Shown here piece by piece: positions 26,322 through 34,683 of a stretch of DNA of 64,000 bases. Location: assembly GCF_042680805.1 (NCBI RefSeq), contig NZ_JBHUEM010000003.1, forward strand, positions 124,001-188,000, given 5' to 3'. The notes beneath the pieces are model-generated. The model had not been told where the DNA came from. It did not search any database and worked only from the letters and a program-made list of their open reading frames with translations. Origin of the DNA: Bacillus_CJ salitolerans. GTDB lineage: Bacteria; Bacillota; Bacilli; Bacillales; SA4. Position 1 is the first letter of the stretch, and every line of letters begins with the position of its first letter. The translations under genes and the position numbers were made by a program.

Positions 26322-26796
26322 AATTTATGAAGATGAATTGAATCTTTTGATTTATAAACCGGACTTAATAGAAAGAAATCTTGTTCAAGAAATCACAAAT
26401 ACTATAATACAAAACTCTTTTTCTATTATTCAACTTGATATTCAAGTTGTTACGCATGAACGGATAGTCGAACATTATAGAAATAACATAACCAGTGAGA
26501 AAATAGAAGAGTGGATTACAAACTACTTTGTAAATAAAAATGTATTATTATTGGTCATTCAAGGTGAAAATGCTATTAAACGTAGTAGAGAATTAATAGG
26601 TGCTTCTGATCCTTCAAAGGCAAAGAAATATTCAATTAGAGGTAAATTTGGCCAAGATTCTTACCAATTAGCAGAATCACAAGACCGTAGTTGTGCAAAT
26701 CTAATTCATGCCAGTGATTCCATTGGTGAGTTTATAAGAGAAGTTAATCTATGGATTCCTGACTTTTTTAAGAAATATAAACTAATAAAGAGGTAG
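26314..26796 (+). CDS. Nucleoside-diphosphate-kinase-like protein
   Basis: A 160-residue NDK-fold protein. ALIxxDP-type blocks are visible as RSRELIGASDPSKAKKYSIR, and the phospho-accepting histidine is His 132 in NLIHASDS. The N-terminal part (LLIYKPDLIERNLVQEI) matches the NDK K-P-D-x-v-x-R start. All key residues appear to be kept, so it likely makes NTPs from NDPs. A dedicated NDK beside four other kinases and two nucleotidyltransferases supports production of a special NTP. It overlaps the previous gene by 8 bases. Confidence 0.85.
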   Translation: MIEIYEDELNLLIYKPDLIERNLVQEITNTIIQNSFSIIQLDIQVVTHERIVEHYRNNITSEKIEEWITNYFVNKNVLLLVIQGENAIKRSRELIGASDPSKAKKYSIRGKFGQDSYQLAESQDRSCANLIHASDSIGEFIREVNLWIPDFFKKYKLIKR

Positions 26797-26801
26797 AGAA
26801 A

Positions 26802-27398
26802 TTGTGTGGTAAAAAGAAATTTATTATTGCAATAACTGGTGCTCCTGGTACTGGCAAAACAAGACTAACTAATTTTATCAATGATGAATATAGTATACCT
26901 AGTCCTAGACATATTACTACCAGAAAACCTAGAGAAGACGATAAAAATGGCTTCTATAAATATATCTCAAAAGCGGAATTTATGAGTAATTTGAAAAGAT
27001 ATTATATTTGTTCTGGAGATGGTATAAGGTATTATGGCATTGAAAAAAAAGAAATAATAAAACAGTTAGAATTTAATGACATAATAGTGATTAATTGTTC
27101 GTTAAAAGACTTAGAGCAATTAAGAAAGAAGAGTGAAAATATTTTTATTGTTTACCTAACATTCTCTAACCTAAGACATTATATTCAAAAGAATACATAT
27201 AGCAGAAAATGGGATGCTACTGAACTGGATAGTAGAATAACAGAGGCAATTAAGGATAGTAATCAATACAATGACTTATTTAAAAATTTGACTATTAATG
27301 TGGATCAGAATAGTTTTTCTGAAATAAAGGATAAATTCAGTGAAACATTCTTTGCTTTTTTGAAAGAGCTTAATTTTACGACACCAATTCATAATTAA
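26802..27398 (+). CDS. Guanylate-kinase-like protein
   Basis: A 198-residue P-loop protein. The Walker A is ITGAPGTGKT, and RHITTRKPREDDKNGFYKYI matches the GMP-binding block of guanylate kinases (TTR-x-P-R-x2-E/D-x2-G-x-x-Y), followed by KAEF. The usual second half of the GMP-binding site is less clear. It starts at TTG 26802 behind AGAGGTAG. With two TMP-kinase-like proteins it gives the cluster three separate NMP-kinase-type activities. Confidence 0.78.
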   Translation: MCGKKKFIIAITGAPGTGKTRLTNFINDEYSIPSPRHITTRKPREDDKNGFYKYISKAEFMSNLKRYYICSGDGIRYYGIEKKEIIKQLEFNDIIVINCSLKDLEQLRKKSENIFIVYLTFSNLRHYIQKNTYSRKWDATELDSRITEAIKDSNQYNDLFKNLTINVDQNSFSEIKDKFSETFFAFLKELNFTTPIHN

Positions 27399-27428
27399 CT
27401 CATTATTTTAAAATATTTGGAGGGAAAT

Positions 27429-28172
27429 ATGGATAATGTAGAATTAGTTGTTTTTGATTTGGATGGAACTCTAACCGAAGAAAAAGCACAGCCATCCCAT
27501 AATACTATGAAATTATTAAAAAGACTTGCAGGGAAAAATATTCCATTTACTATTGCCAGTGGCAAACATTTTGATGATATGAAAATGATTATTAAAAGTT
27601 TAGATTTAAACATACCGGTTATTTCATCAAATGGGTGTGAGATTTGGAATAAAGATAATACTTTATTAAAGAGGAATACTCTTGATACAGAAGATGTGCA
27701 GACTGTTGTGTTAAGAGCAAAACTAATGGGGGTTCATTTTAGATTAAGTTCTGAAAAAAAGACATTTTTATGGGATGAAGAACCAATTTGTTACCACCAT
27801 TATCATTGGTTGAGAATTGTTTGTAAATCTAAAACTAAAAGTATAAATAATTTTTTCGAGAGTTTCAACGACAATAGTAATTTCGAATTAGATTTTACTG
27901 AGTGGGATAGAGTTGATATACATCCTTTTAATACAGATAAAGGAACTGCAATTGAATATATTATTAATAAAAAAAATATTAATCCTGAAAAAGTGGTTGT
28001 AGTCGGAGATAATTATAATGACTTATCAATGTTTAATAGATTTCAATACAGTTTTGTAATGAACCATGCTCCAAATGACGTAAAAGCTAAAGCGAAAATA
28101 GTGTTAAGTAGTAAGAATAGAGAGGAGCAAATAGAAGAAGTAATTGATTTTATTATAAAAAGAGTTGAATAA
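27429..28172 (+). CDS. HAD-IIB (Cof-type) phosphatase
   Basis: A 247-residue HAD-superfamily phosphatase. Motif 1 is VVFDLDGTLT (Asp 10 nucleophile, Asp 12), motif 2 is TIASGKHF, the motif 3 lysine is in NTDKGTAI, and motif 4 is VVGDNYNDLSMF. The C2B cap lies between motifs 2 and 3. The start is ATG 27429 behind GGAGGG; the open frame begins 12 bases earlier within that site. It probably dephosphorylates a sugar phosphate or nucleotide intermediate. It is the first gene after a short 30-bp gap. Confidence 0.85.
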   Translation: MDNVELVVFDLDGTLTEEKAQPSHNTMKLLKRLAGKNIPFTIASGKHFDDMKMIIKSLDLNIPVISSNGCEIWNKDNTLLKRNTLDTEDVQTVVLRAKLMGVHFRLSSEKKTFLWDEEPICYHHYHWLRIVCKSKTKSINNFFESFNDNSNFELDFTEWDRVDIHPFNTDKGTAIEYIINKKNINPEKVVVVGDNYNDLSMFNRFQYSFVMNHAPNDVKAKAKIVLSSKNREEQIEEVIDFIIKRVE

Positions 28173-28204
28173 ATAAAAAAAATCTTAATTGGAGATGTAT
28201 TAGA

Positions 28205-29047
28205 TTGGAAAATATCATTTTGGACCAGAAAGAAATACATAGATTCGTGAGTCCTTTAATTTCTAGTTGTAAAACAGCATACATGGCAGGGTCAAAAATG
28301 GAAGGATTCGGTAATAAAACTTCAGATATTGATGTATTTGTTGTTTGTGAAAAAGTTCCAACAGCTGAACATTTAATTAAACTAATGGAACATAATAAAG
28401 AAGGTATTAATTTTGGGGTATCTTTCGAAGAAAACTCAGTTGTTTTAAATTTTATTGAAAAGAATCAACGATATGATATTTCTTATATTTCTTATGAGCT
28501 TTTAATGGTAACTATAAAGAAACTTAATGAAATACAATTTAGCAGTAATGATAGAATTACTGGAATAAGTAAATATGATGTTGATTTATTACATAGATTA
28601 CGTTATGCAAAACCTATAGTAAATGATCACGATTTTTGGGAAATTAAATCACAAATTATTTTTTCTAACTTAGAATATTTCTTAGCAACTTATCATTCTA
28701 ACAGATATTCAGCGGTTTTAGAAGATTTACAAGGTGCATACCAATCTAAAGATTACGGAACTGCATTTTTTCTAATTAGACAAATATGTGAGATTGCCAT
28801 AACTGCTAACTTGGCACTAAATGGAGAAACAAATCCAGGGAACAAGTGGATTTATAGAAAAATTGAGAGATATCAAAGAAGCCATAAAAATGAAGACATA
28901 TTAAACAGATATATGCAAATCCATAATCAACCTTTCAATGTAGAAAACTTTAGGAAGCATTTAGTTGAAAGTCTAAAATTTTGTCAGGAATTGAATGAGA
29001 AAACTCAGACTTTAATTAAAAGTAGACAAGAAAAGGAGTCAAAATAA
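28205..29047 (+). CDS. Polymerase-beta-fold nucleotidyltransferase
   Basis: A 280-residue protein with the nucleotidyltransferase signature AGSKMEGFGNKTSDIDVFVV (G-S-x8-10-D-x-D) near residues 28-47. The C-terminal half is helical and contains QGAYQSKDYGTAFFLIRQIC, resembling HEPN or MNT-associated helices. TTG 28205 has GGAGATG upstream. It is the second nucleotidyltransferase of the cluster and directly precedes the leader-binding protein and precursor genes, so it is a prime candidate for transferring a nucleotide to the peptide. Confidence 0.78.
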   Translation: MENIILDQKEIHRFVSPLISSCKTAYMAGSKMEGFGNKTSDIDVFVVCEKVPTAEHLIKLMEHNKEGINFGVSFEENSVVLNFIEKNQRYDISYISYELLMVTIKKLNEIQFSSNDRITGISKYDVDLLHRLRYAKPIVNDHDFWEIKSQIIFSNLEYFLATYHSNRYSAVLEDLQGAYQSKDYGTAFFLIRQICEIAITANLALNGETNPGNKWIYRKIERYQRSHKNEDILNRYMQIHNQPFNVENFRKHLVESLKFCQELNEKTQTLIKSRQEKESK

Positions 29048-29301
29048 TGCTAGTATCAAAAAATATTTTTTCAGAAATAAGATCAATAAATGGAAGGATA
29101 TACGTTAGTTTAAACAATGATGTATTTCTTCTAGATGAAACCGGATATGAAATTTGGAAGATAATTACTGATGATATAGATCTAAAAGATCTTATTTTGG
29201 AAGTATCAAAAATCTACAATGTAGATTATGATTTTATATCTGAAGATATAAAAGGGTTTATATCTAGTTTATCTGAATTAAATTTAGTAGAGATAAAGTA
29301 A
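29047..29301 (+). CDS. PqqD-like RiPP recognition element protein
   Basis: An 84-residue stand-alone PqqD-fold protein. The pattern INGRIYVSLNNDVFLLDETG followed by YEIWKIITDDIDLKDLILEV gives the three-strand, three-helix layout. PqqD-like domains bind leader peptides of RiPP precursors and present them to modifying enzymes. The start overlaps the previous stop (TAATG) behind AAAGGAG. It ends only 39 bp before the first precursor peptide. Its presence is the strongest argument that the tiny peptides are real RiPP precursors. Confidence 0.85.
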   Translation: MLVSKNIFSEIRSINGRIYVSLNNDVFLLDETGYEIWKIITDDIDLKDLILEVSKIYNVDYDFISEDIKGFISSLSELNLVEIK

Positions 29302-29329
29302 ATATAAAAAGGGGGTATCTAAATTAAAG

Positions 29330-29409
29330 GAGGTGAGTTCATGAAAAAGTATAAAAAGCCATCTGTTAAGCTAGTTGCTGTACCTGCAGCTGTGATTAAA
29401 GGGTAAATA
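29330..29409 (+). repeat. 80-bp direct repeat, copy 1 (precursor peptide unit)
   Basis: This 80-bp unit spans a GAGGTGAGTTC ribosome binding site, the first precursor peptide and its stop. It is repeated at 29476-29555 with two mismatches, both at third codon positions. It is a recent tandem duplication of the whole translation unit. Confidence 0.93.
29341..29406 (+). CDS. RiPP precursor peptide, copy 1
   Basis: A 21-codon gene behind a perfect AAAGGAGGTGAGTTC ribosome binding site. The product begins MKKYKKPSVK, continues LVAVP and ends AAVIKG. The Y-x-x-P-x-V pattern matches the leader motif bound by PqqD-type proteins in Firmicutes lasso clusters. The possible core is therefore very short, roughly the last 6-12 residues. 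There is no Cys, Ser or Thr in that tail, so lanthipeptide, sactipeptide and thiazole chemistry are unlikely; the terminal Lys-Gly offers an amine and a carboxylate. Confidence 0.85.
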   Translation: MKKYKKPSVKLVAVPAAVIKG

Positions 29410-29475
29410 CTTTGAATTATAACAATACATAGATACTCCTTTTATTTTCGTGCTATTTCAGGGGTATAAATGAAA

Positions 29476-29555
29476 GAGGTGAGTTCATGAAAAAGTATAA
29501 AAAGCCATCTGTTAAACTAGTTGCTGTACCGGCAGCTGTGATTAAAGGGTAAATA
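29476..29555 (+). repeat. 80-bp direct repeat, copy 2 (precursor peptide unit)
   Basis: Second copy of the 80-bp unit starting at 29330, separated by a 66-bp spacer with no similarity to the repeat. It differs by G to A and T to G, both silent. Confidence 0.93.
29487..29552 (+). CDS. RiPP precursor peptide, copy 2
   Basis: Encodes exactly the same 21 residues as copy 1 (starting MKKYKKPSVK, ending AAVIKG), with AAAGAGGTGAGTTC upstream. The two DNA differences are synonymous. Two copies may raise the peptide-to-enzyme ratio, as in other RiPP clusters with repeated precursor genes. Confidence 0.85.
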   Translation: MKKYKKPSVKLVAVPAAVIKG

Positions 29556-29586
29556 TATTATGCACATAATAAGCGCTAATTAATAA

Positions 29587-29627
29587 GTAAATAAGTAAAT
29601 AAGTAAATAACTTATTTACTTATTTAC
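29587..29627 (+). terminator. Large hairpin between precursor and exporter genes
   Basis: A perfect 17-bp stem: GTAAATAAGTAAATAAG at 29587-29603 pairs with 29611-29627 around loop TAAATAA. The left arm is built from GTAAATAA repeats. No T-run follows, so it may be a partial terminator or an mRNA-stabilising hairpin that sets higher expression of precursor than of exporter. Confidence 0.6.
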
Positions 29628-29708
29628 ATCCTTGGTACCCCCTTTTTATATACACTTTTTGAGTTCTTACTTTATTAGTAGGATAATAACTTATTTCGAG
29701 GTGTCCAA

Positions 29709-30374
29709 ATGATAACTCAATTTCTAATTGTTCTTCTTATTTTCTTTACGGCATTTTACTTATCACAATTGATTAGGTCAAAAATCAGAGACTTTCGATT
29801 TGCATCATTAATTAGAAACTCTCTCTTTTTTATTCCTTTTCTTCTACCACTATTATTAACGGGAGCTCCTTCTATATCTTTTGAATTTGAAAAAACCTTT
29901 TTTTTGTCACTTTTATTAGTTATTTTAATTTCCCTTTTAGGATTTGGTATTCTTTTCAAAGAGTACGAAGTCTATTTAAATACCGATGTATATTATCTTA
30001 TTAAACCTTTGCCTTTACATAAGCTAATAGTTATGGAGTTTTCACTAATAGGAAGCGCCATAGTAGAAGAAATATTTTATAGGTATGCACTTTTCGAAAT
30101 GATGAACAAATGGAATGCTATTTTTAGTATTTTGGTTATTTCGTTATTATTTGCAGGGGTACATTACTTACAAAAAGACACTCGTAAAAGTTTTACACTA
30201 AAAACCTATTTAATTTTGTTCTTTATAAGTTTAGGATGGTCAATTTCATATATCATCACTGGAAATATTTTAATACCAATTATAGGGCACTTATTTTTTA
30301 ATTTACCAAATATTGTGATTACGTTCTTACAATATTTTGTGCCTAAAAAAATTCAACAAAAGTTAGAGGTTTAG
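29709..30374 (+). CDS. CPBP-family intramembrane metalloprotease
   Basis: A 221-residue membrane protein with about six hydrophobic segments. The CPBP (Abi) motifs are IVEEIFYRYAL (E-E-x3-R), FAGVHYLQ (His) and IGHLFFNLPNI (His...Asn). GAGGTG precedes ATG 29709. Such proteins in peptide clusters serve either as self-immunity factors or as leader peptidases. As no other peptidase is in the cluster, leader removal is an attractive guess. Confidence 0.82.
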   Translation: MITQFLIVLLIFFTAFYLSQLIRSKIRDFRFASLIRNSLFFIPFLLPLLLTGAPSISFEFEKTFFLSLLLVILISLLGFGILFKEYEVYLNTDVYYLIKPLPLHKLIVMEFSLIGSAIVEEIFYRYALFEMMNKWNAIFSILVISLLFAGVHYLQKDTRKSFTLKTYLILFFISLGWSISYIITGNILIPIIGHLFFNLPNIVITFLQYFVPKKIQQKLEV

Positions 30375-30377
30375 AAT

Positions 30378-31184
30378 ATGAACACAATAATTGCTACATA
30401 TAAGAGAAATTATCGTTCTATGAAACAAGCTGTTCCCATTTCCTCTATATTAGGTAATATTTTAAGTGGATTATATATGGTTATTTTTTCATATTTAATC
30501 TTTAAGTTTATGTTTGGTGGGAAATTAGACGAGAGTTTCTACGAATATACACAATCATATGATTATATTACATATATAATCCTTGGTAATTCAGTATATG
30601 TATTGGCTGTATCATTACTAATGATTGTTAGCAGATCATTAGTAAGCGAATTAAGACAAGGCTCTTTAGAGGCAATTTTATTGACACCAAGTAATAGGAT
30701 TAACTATTTTTTAGGATGTTTCCTTCATGGATTATTTATAGTTTTAATTGAGTTTGTTGGAATCTTATTGGGGGGGCTGTTTTTTGGGTTAGATTTAAGT
30801 AATATAAATATTTTTGGTTTAATTATAGTATTAGTCCTGATACTCTTCTCATTTTTTTCCCAAGCAATTTTATTAGGTGCAATAATGGTGTGGTTTAGGG
30901 AGACTTACATTATACAGAATACTCTTTTTGTATCAATGGCATTTTTATCTGGTGTATCATTTCCAATAGAATACCTTCCGTATCCTATACAAATTATTAG
31001 TAATATATTGCCTTTAACCCATAGTTTAAATGCCTTTAGAGATGTTGTAATACATGGGCATAGTATTTCTAGTAGTATTAGTAATTTGGGAAGTTTACTA
31101 ATAATTGGTTTCCTATACTTATCATTAGGAATGCTTTTATTGAAAAAAGTAGAAAATAAAATTATAGAATTAATTGGAGAGTAG
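30378..31184 (+). CDS. ABC-2 type permease, subunit 1
   Basis: A 268-residue integral membrane protein with six predicted helices and the ABC-2 pattern (ELRQGSLEAILLTPSNRINY after helix 2; GVSFPIEYLPYPIQIISNIL before the last helices). It lies three bases after the CPBP gene and nine before the ATPase. With the second permease it probably forms a heterodimeric exporter for the mature peptide or a self-resistance pump. Confidence 0.85.
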   Translation: MNTIIATYKRNYRSMKQAVPISSILGNILSGLYMVIFSYLIFKFMFGGKLDESFYEYTQSYDYITYIILGNSVYVLAVSLLMIVSRSLVSELRQGSLEAILLTPSNRINYFLGCFLHGLFIVLIEFVGILLGGLFFGLDLSNINIFGLIIVLVLILFSFFSQAILLGAIMVWFRETYIIQNTLFVSMAFLSGVSFPIEYLPYPIQIISNILPLTHSLNAFRDVVIHGHSISSSISNLGSLLIIGFLYLSLGMLLLKKVENKIIELIGE

Positions 31185-31192
31185 AAATCAAT

Positions 31193-32182
31193 ATGTTAAA
31201 AGCTACTAATTTACAAAAAAAATTTATAAATAAATCAAGAAAAGGCTTACTAGCTAAAAAAAACATTTCACATAAAATAGCAGTAGAAGATTTTAGTATA
31301 ACAGTTTCACCTGGAGAAATAGTAGGATTACTTGGTTTGAATGGTGCCGGAAAAACTACAACTATAAAAATGTTATCAACATTATTAACTCCAACAAAAG
31401 GAGAAATTACAATAAATGGATTTAATCCTGTTACTGATCCACTTAAAGTAAAGTCTATAATTAATATGATAGCTGGTGGAGAAAGAATGTTGTACTATCG
31501 GTTAACTGGTTATCAGAATTTGGAGTATTTCGGTAATTTGTACGGGTTGAAAGGGGATGAATTACGGAATAGAATTAATATTTTGTTAAAAAAGGTTGAG
31601 TTAAATGATGTTAAAGACATGGTAGTAGAAAAATACTCTAAAGGTATGAAGCAACGTCTTTCAATTGCGAGAGGATTAATAAATGATCCAAAATATCTGT
31701 TCTTAGATGAACCTACACTTGGATTAGATGTTAAAGTGGCGAAAAAATTAAGAAATTACATTCAGGAATTAGCGCTAGAAGAAAAGAAAGGAATCATACT
31801 AACCAGTCATTATATATCAGAAATTGAAGAACTGTGTGACAGAGTTTACATAATGGAAAAGGGAAAGATATTATTAGAAGATACAATTGAAAATATTATA
31901 TATAATTATGCAGATGGTATAAAAATTGAGATTATTATTAATAACCTTTCATCTACATTACACAGCAAATTGGAAAGATTAGCGCAAAAGTACCAAGGGT
32001 CACTAGAAATAACTGATTCTGAAGGGGATTTGAATACAAAAAAGCTGTTATTCGTAAGTAAAGTGGATATTTCTGCTGATATTATACAAAGTATTTTTGA
32101 TTCAGGAGAAAAAATAAAAACCATTAATGTTGAAAGGCCGAATCTTGAGGAAGTAATAAGTAACCTGGAAGGTGTAAAATAA
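31193..32182 (+). CDS. ABC transporter ATPase
   Basis: A 329-residue ATPase with all motifs: Walker A GLNGAGKTT, signature YSKGMKQRLSIARGL (S-K-G-M-K-Q), Walker B YLFLDEPTLGLD and switch His in LTSHYISE. The C-terminal 90 residues form an extra domain common in drug and peptide exporters of this type. A 40-residue insertion (NKSRKGLLAKKNISHKIAVE) lies before Walker A. It is coupled to both permeases by very short spacers. Confidence 0.9.
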   Translation: MLKATNLQKKFINKSRKGLLAKKNISHKIAVEDFSITVSPGEIVGLLGLNGAGKTTTIKMLSTLLTPTKGEITINGFNPVTDPLKVKSIINMIAGGERMLYYRLTGYQNLEYFGNLYGLKGDELRNRINILLKKVELNDVKDMVVEKYSKGMKQRLSIARGLINDPKYLFLDEPTLGLDVKVAKKLRNYIQELALEEKKGIILTSHYISEIEELCDRVYIMEKGKILLEDTIENIIYNYADGIKIEIIINNLSSTLHSKLERLAQKYQGSLEITDSEGDLNTKKLLFVSKVDISADIIQSIFDSGEKIKTINVERPNLEEVISNLEGVK

Positions 32183-32184
32183 TT

Positions 32185-33003
32185 ATGAAATATCAATCTT
32201 TAAATATATTTTTTTATGAAATTAAAAAAAGTCATTTAATAAATTTTCATAATAAGATGATTTATTTTTCGTTATTAATATGGCCAGTTATAATGTTTTT
32301 TTCTGCGTATTTTTCCTATAAGCCTTTTGAAATTGAAGATAACGAATTATTATTAAATTTTTTAAGTAAGGAAGAACTTCCACTTTTTTTATTAATAGGG
32401 TATTTAGGATTTATGTTTTATTTTGTAATGGTACAGTCTGCTTTTCAGATGTCCCATGAGAGAACAAGAGGTACTCTTGAGATAATTTTCCTTTCTCCAG
32501 TATCACGTATGGCAATGATATACGGGAGAGCGTTAGGAAATTTAATTGAAGGAGTCTGGTTATTCTTGATTTTTACAGTACTTGGATTCTTTTATTATGG
32601 AAATACTATATCAATTAACCTGTGGGCAATTTTCCTCTCTTTATTACTACTATCATTATCTGCAGTTATTTGGGGCGGGTTACTAAATACAGTTTTATTA
32701 TTTTCAAGAGATGCAGGAATTTTTTTCGAAATAGTGTTGGAACCTATGAATTTCTTTTCAGGTGTTAGACTACCAATATTAATGTTACCTTTATGGGGAC
32801 AAATAATCAGTAGTATATTTCCTTTGTCATTTGTTCTAAAGATTTCTAGGGATACTGTAATTAGGGGGCAAAGTCTTACCACGGTGATAGACGATGTTGG
32901 ATATTTGTTAATAAATTTAATAATTTATGTATTAATAACTAAATTTATAATGGCAAAAGCAGAACAAAACTCACAGGAGACAGGTTCTATGACCTTATTC
33001 TAG
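32185..33003 (+). CDS. ABC-2 type permease, subunit 2
   Basis: A 272-residue membrane protein with six predicted helices. It resembles subunit 1 in layout (HERTRGTLEIIFLSPVSRMA; FFSGVRLPILMLPLWGQIIS) but is clearly different in sequence. It ends the plus-strand cluster that starts at 19237. Beyond it lies decayed DNA. Confidence 0.85.
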   Translation: MKYQSLNIFFYEIKKSHLINFHNKMIYFSLLIWPVIMFFSAYFSYKPFEIEDNELLLNFLSKEELPLFLLIGYLGFMFYFVMVQSAFQMSHERTRGTLEIIFLSPVSRMAMIYGRALGNLIEGVWLFLIFTVLGFFYYGNTISINLWAIFLSLLLLSLSAVIWGGLLNTVLLFSRDAGIFFEIVLEPMNFFSGVRLPILMLPLWGQIISSIFPLSFVLKISRDTVIRGQSLTTVIDDVGYLLINLIIYVLITKFIMAKAEQNSQETGSMTLF

Positions 33004-33162
33004 TATAACCAACACTTAGTTAACCCACTAAATGATGATATTAATAGTTAAATAAGTTTTGTCTAATTAATTTGTGTTATCTTTATCTAAAAACTCCCGT
33101 AAAATAGGAAGTAATCATTGGAATATCAACCCAAACTGAACAGTTTTATAAGGTCTGTTCTC

Positions 33163-33736
33163 TTAAATTCTTTTGGCGGTGAGCGTCCTAGTGTATTTGC
33201 AATATAATAAAGTTGCAACGATGTCACCACTTACTACTAAGCATTGATGAAGTATTAGAAAGTCTATAGTTACCACTGCTTTTATTTTTATTGAATTGAT
33301 AGTTCTTATAGTCTTGGCTACTATTTCCTTGTACCATTGAAGTTCACATTGTGGACACTTCAGGAGACCGCTAAGTGGGTAGGATCCAGGATATACTTTC
33401 TCGGGAATAAAACTTCTTATACCCATGACCTTTATCTTTTCTTCCCACAGCGACGTTTCAATAATTGGGATATGTTTACCTTTACTTATCTTACCTCGCC
33501 ATTTTGTGTTCCCAATGTACATCTCATTCTCAAAGATTGTTTTAACAGTGTTTAAGTCCATCCTTTTCCATTTTTTGTCTTAATACTTGTGTATTAAGGC
33601 TAGATGCTATTTTTCTATACACCCACAATTCATTAGCATATTTCTCAAAGATATATTTTACTACTTTGGCTTCTTCAGGGATCAATTTCAGTTTTTTATT
33701 CTTACTTTCATATTTAAGAAGACCAATAGAATACAA
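33163..33736 (-). pseudogene. Large serine recombinase remnant
   Basis: Two overlapping frames rebuild part of a large serine recombinase. EEAKVVKYIFEKYANELWVY followed by RKIASSLN is the start of the recombinase domain. YIGNTKWRGKISKGKHIPII and PLSGLLKCPQCEL give the end of that domain and the first half of the zinc ribbon. The catalytic resolvase domain with the serine is absent, and the zinc ribbon is shifted out of frame. It is a dead fragment at the edge of the peptide cluster. Confidence 0.75.
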
Positions 33737-33739
33737 GGT

Positions 33740-33823
33740 GTAGACTTTTCTAAGAGATTAAAGAAGTTAGTCGATCATTACAATGAAAGAAAAGACTTCC
33801 AAGCCATGCAAAGTGATGAGTGA
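33740..33823 (+). pseudogene. C-terminal remnant of a type I restriction subunit (HsdR-like)
   Basis: Twenty-seven codons reading VDFSKRLKKLVDHYNERKDF and ending QAMQSDE match the phrase found near the end of type I restriction R subunits. No upstream part is present; it abuts the serine recombinase remnant on the other strand. It marks a deletion or recombination junction. Confidence 0.4.
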
Positions 33824-34002
33824 ATGTCTGAACCTAACGTTAATCTCTATTCTGTAATTAAAAAATAGAGGACTTGACCAACGGGGCTAGAATTATCCTG
33901 CTGGGGTAGGCTGGATTTGTCAGTTGACAATCATAAAAATGGATTTTCAGCTAATAGTAGATAATAGTTAAGATAAGGTTAGGATATCTATAATATAAAG
34001 GG

Positions 34003-34433
34003 ATGAAAAAAGTGAGTTTTATGACTCTTACAAATCAGGAATTAAATAAAAAAGCGAAAGAGATTGTGATAGAAAAATTTAAAGAGTTTGGTTGTCAAAG
34101 TATTGAGAAGGAAAGAAATCTTTATGTAAAAACAAAAGAAGGTAAAGCATTGAAGTCTTAGTGAAATCTATTAGAAGACCTACGGAGTATGTATTGATTT
34201 TAAAAAAGCATATGGATGCACAACAGAGAAACTTATTTGTTTCACTAGTAATATTTTCTGGAGATAGAGAACCTGAACTTTTCCTAATCCCTTCTAACGC
34301 ATTCTTAAAACCAAATGATTTATTTAGAGATAGACCCAATTATAAAGAACCTGAATTCGGGATGAATGTATCGAATAAGAATATGCCATTGTTAAATATC
34401 TACAAATTTGACTCTTGCATAAACAACTTTTAA
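34003..34433 (+). pseudogene. Frameshifted small gene of unknown function
   Basis: ATG 34003 (or 34021) opens about 50 codons (TNQELNKKAKEIVIEKFKEF). They hit a stop near 34159, while the rest continues in another frame as VKSIRRPTEYVLILKKHMDA, then PELFLIPSNAFLKPNDLFRD and ending near 34433. The second part has the look of a small nuclease-like accessory domain (K-x-R-R-P-T-E-Y, then a repeat of FxIPSxAFLxP), but I cannot name it with confidence. One base change would restore a single 143-codon gene. Confidence 0.55.
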
Positions 34434-34646
34434 TGATGGTTTTAACTAAATCGTCTAAAGCTTTACTTGGAGATATAGTTGCTCAACAACTTGATACGCT
34501 AACGCCCATTACCCTAACAATTCACAAAGGGTACATTTAACGTAGAGGGATGAAAATGAAATATGATTTTCAGGTAAACACTACTACATCTTTATGTCTG
34601 CGATCACCATCCAAGCCTTGTGGAGTGCGGAAACAAAAATCATATC

Positions 34647-34683
34647 AAAAAGCGATGCTTATTAGTTAGGCATCGCTTTTTAA
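34647..34683 (+). terminator. Terminator hairpin
   Basis: AAAAGCGATGC pairs with GCATCGCTTTT across a 12-nt loop, followed by more Ts. It works on both strands. No intact gene ends directly before it. Confidence 0.75.

Noticed and set aside
29341..29552. Lasso peptide precursors
   Set aside because: The leader motif YxxP and the PqqD-like protein fit, but no asparagine-synthetase-like cyclase or transglutaminase-like protease is present, and the tail of the peptide has no Asp/Glu able to close a lasso ring.
29581..29627. CRISPR-like short repeats (GTAAATAA)
   Set aside because: Units are 8 bp without spacers and form one hairpin. No cas gene is in the window.
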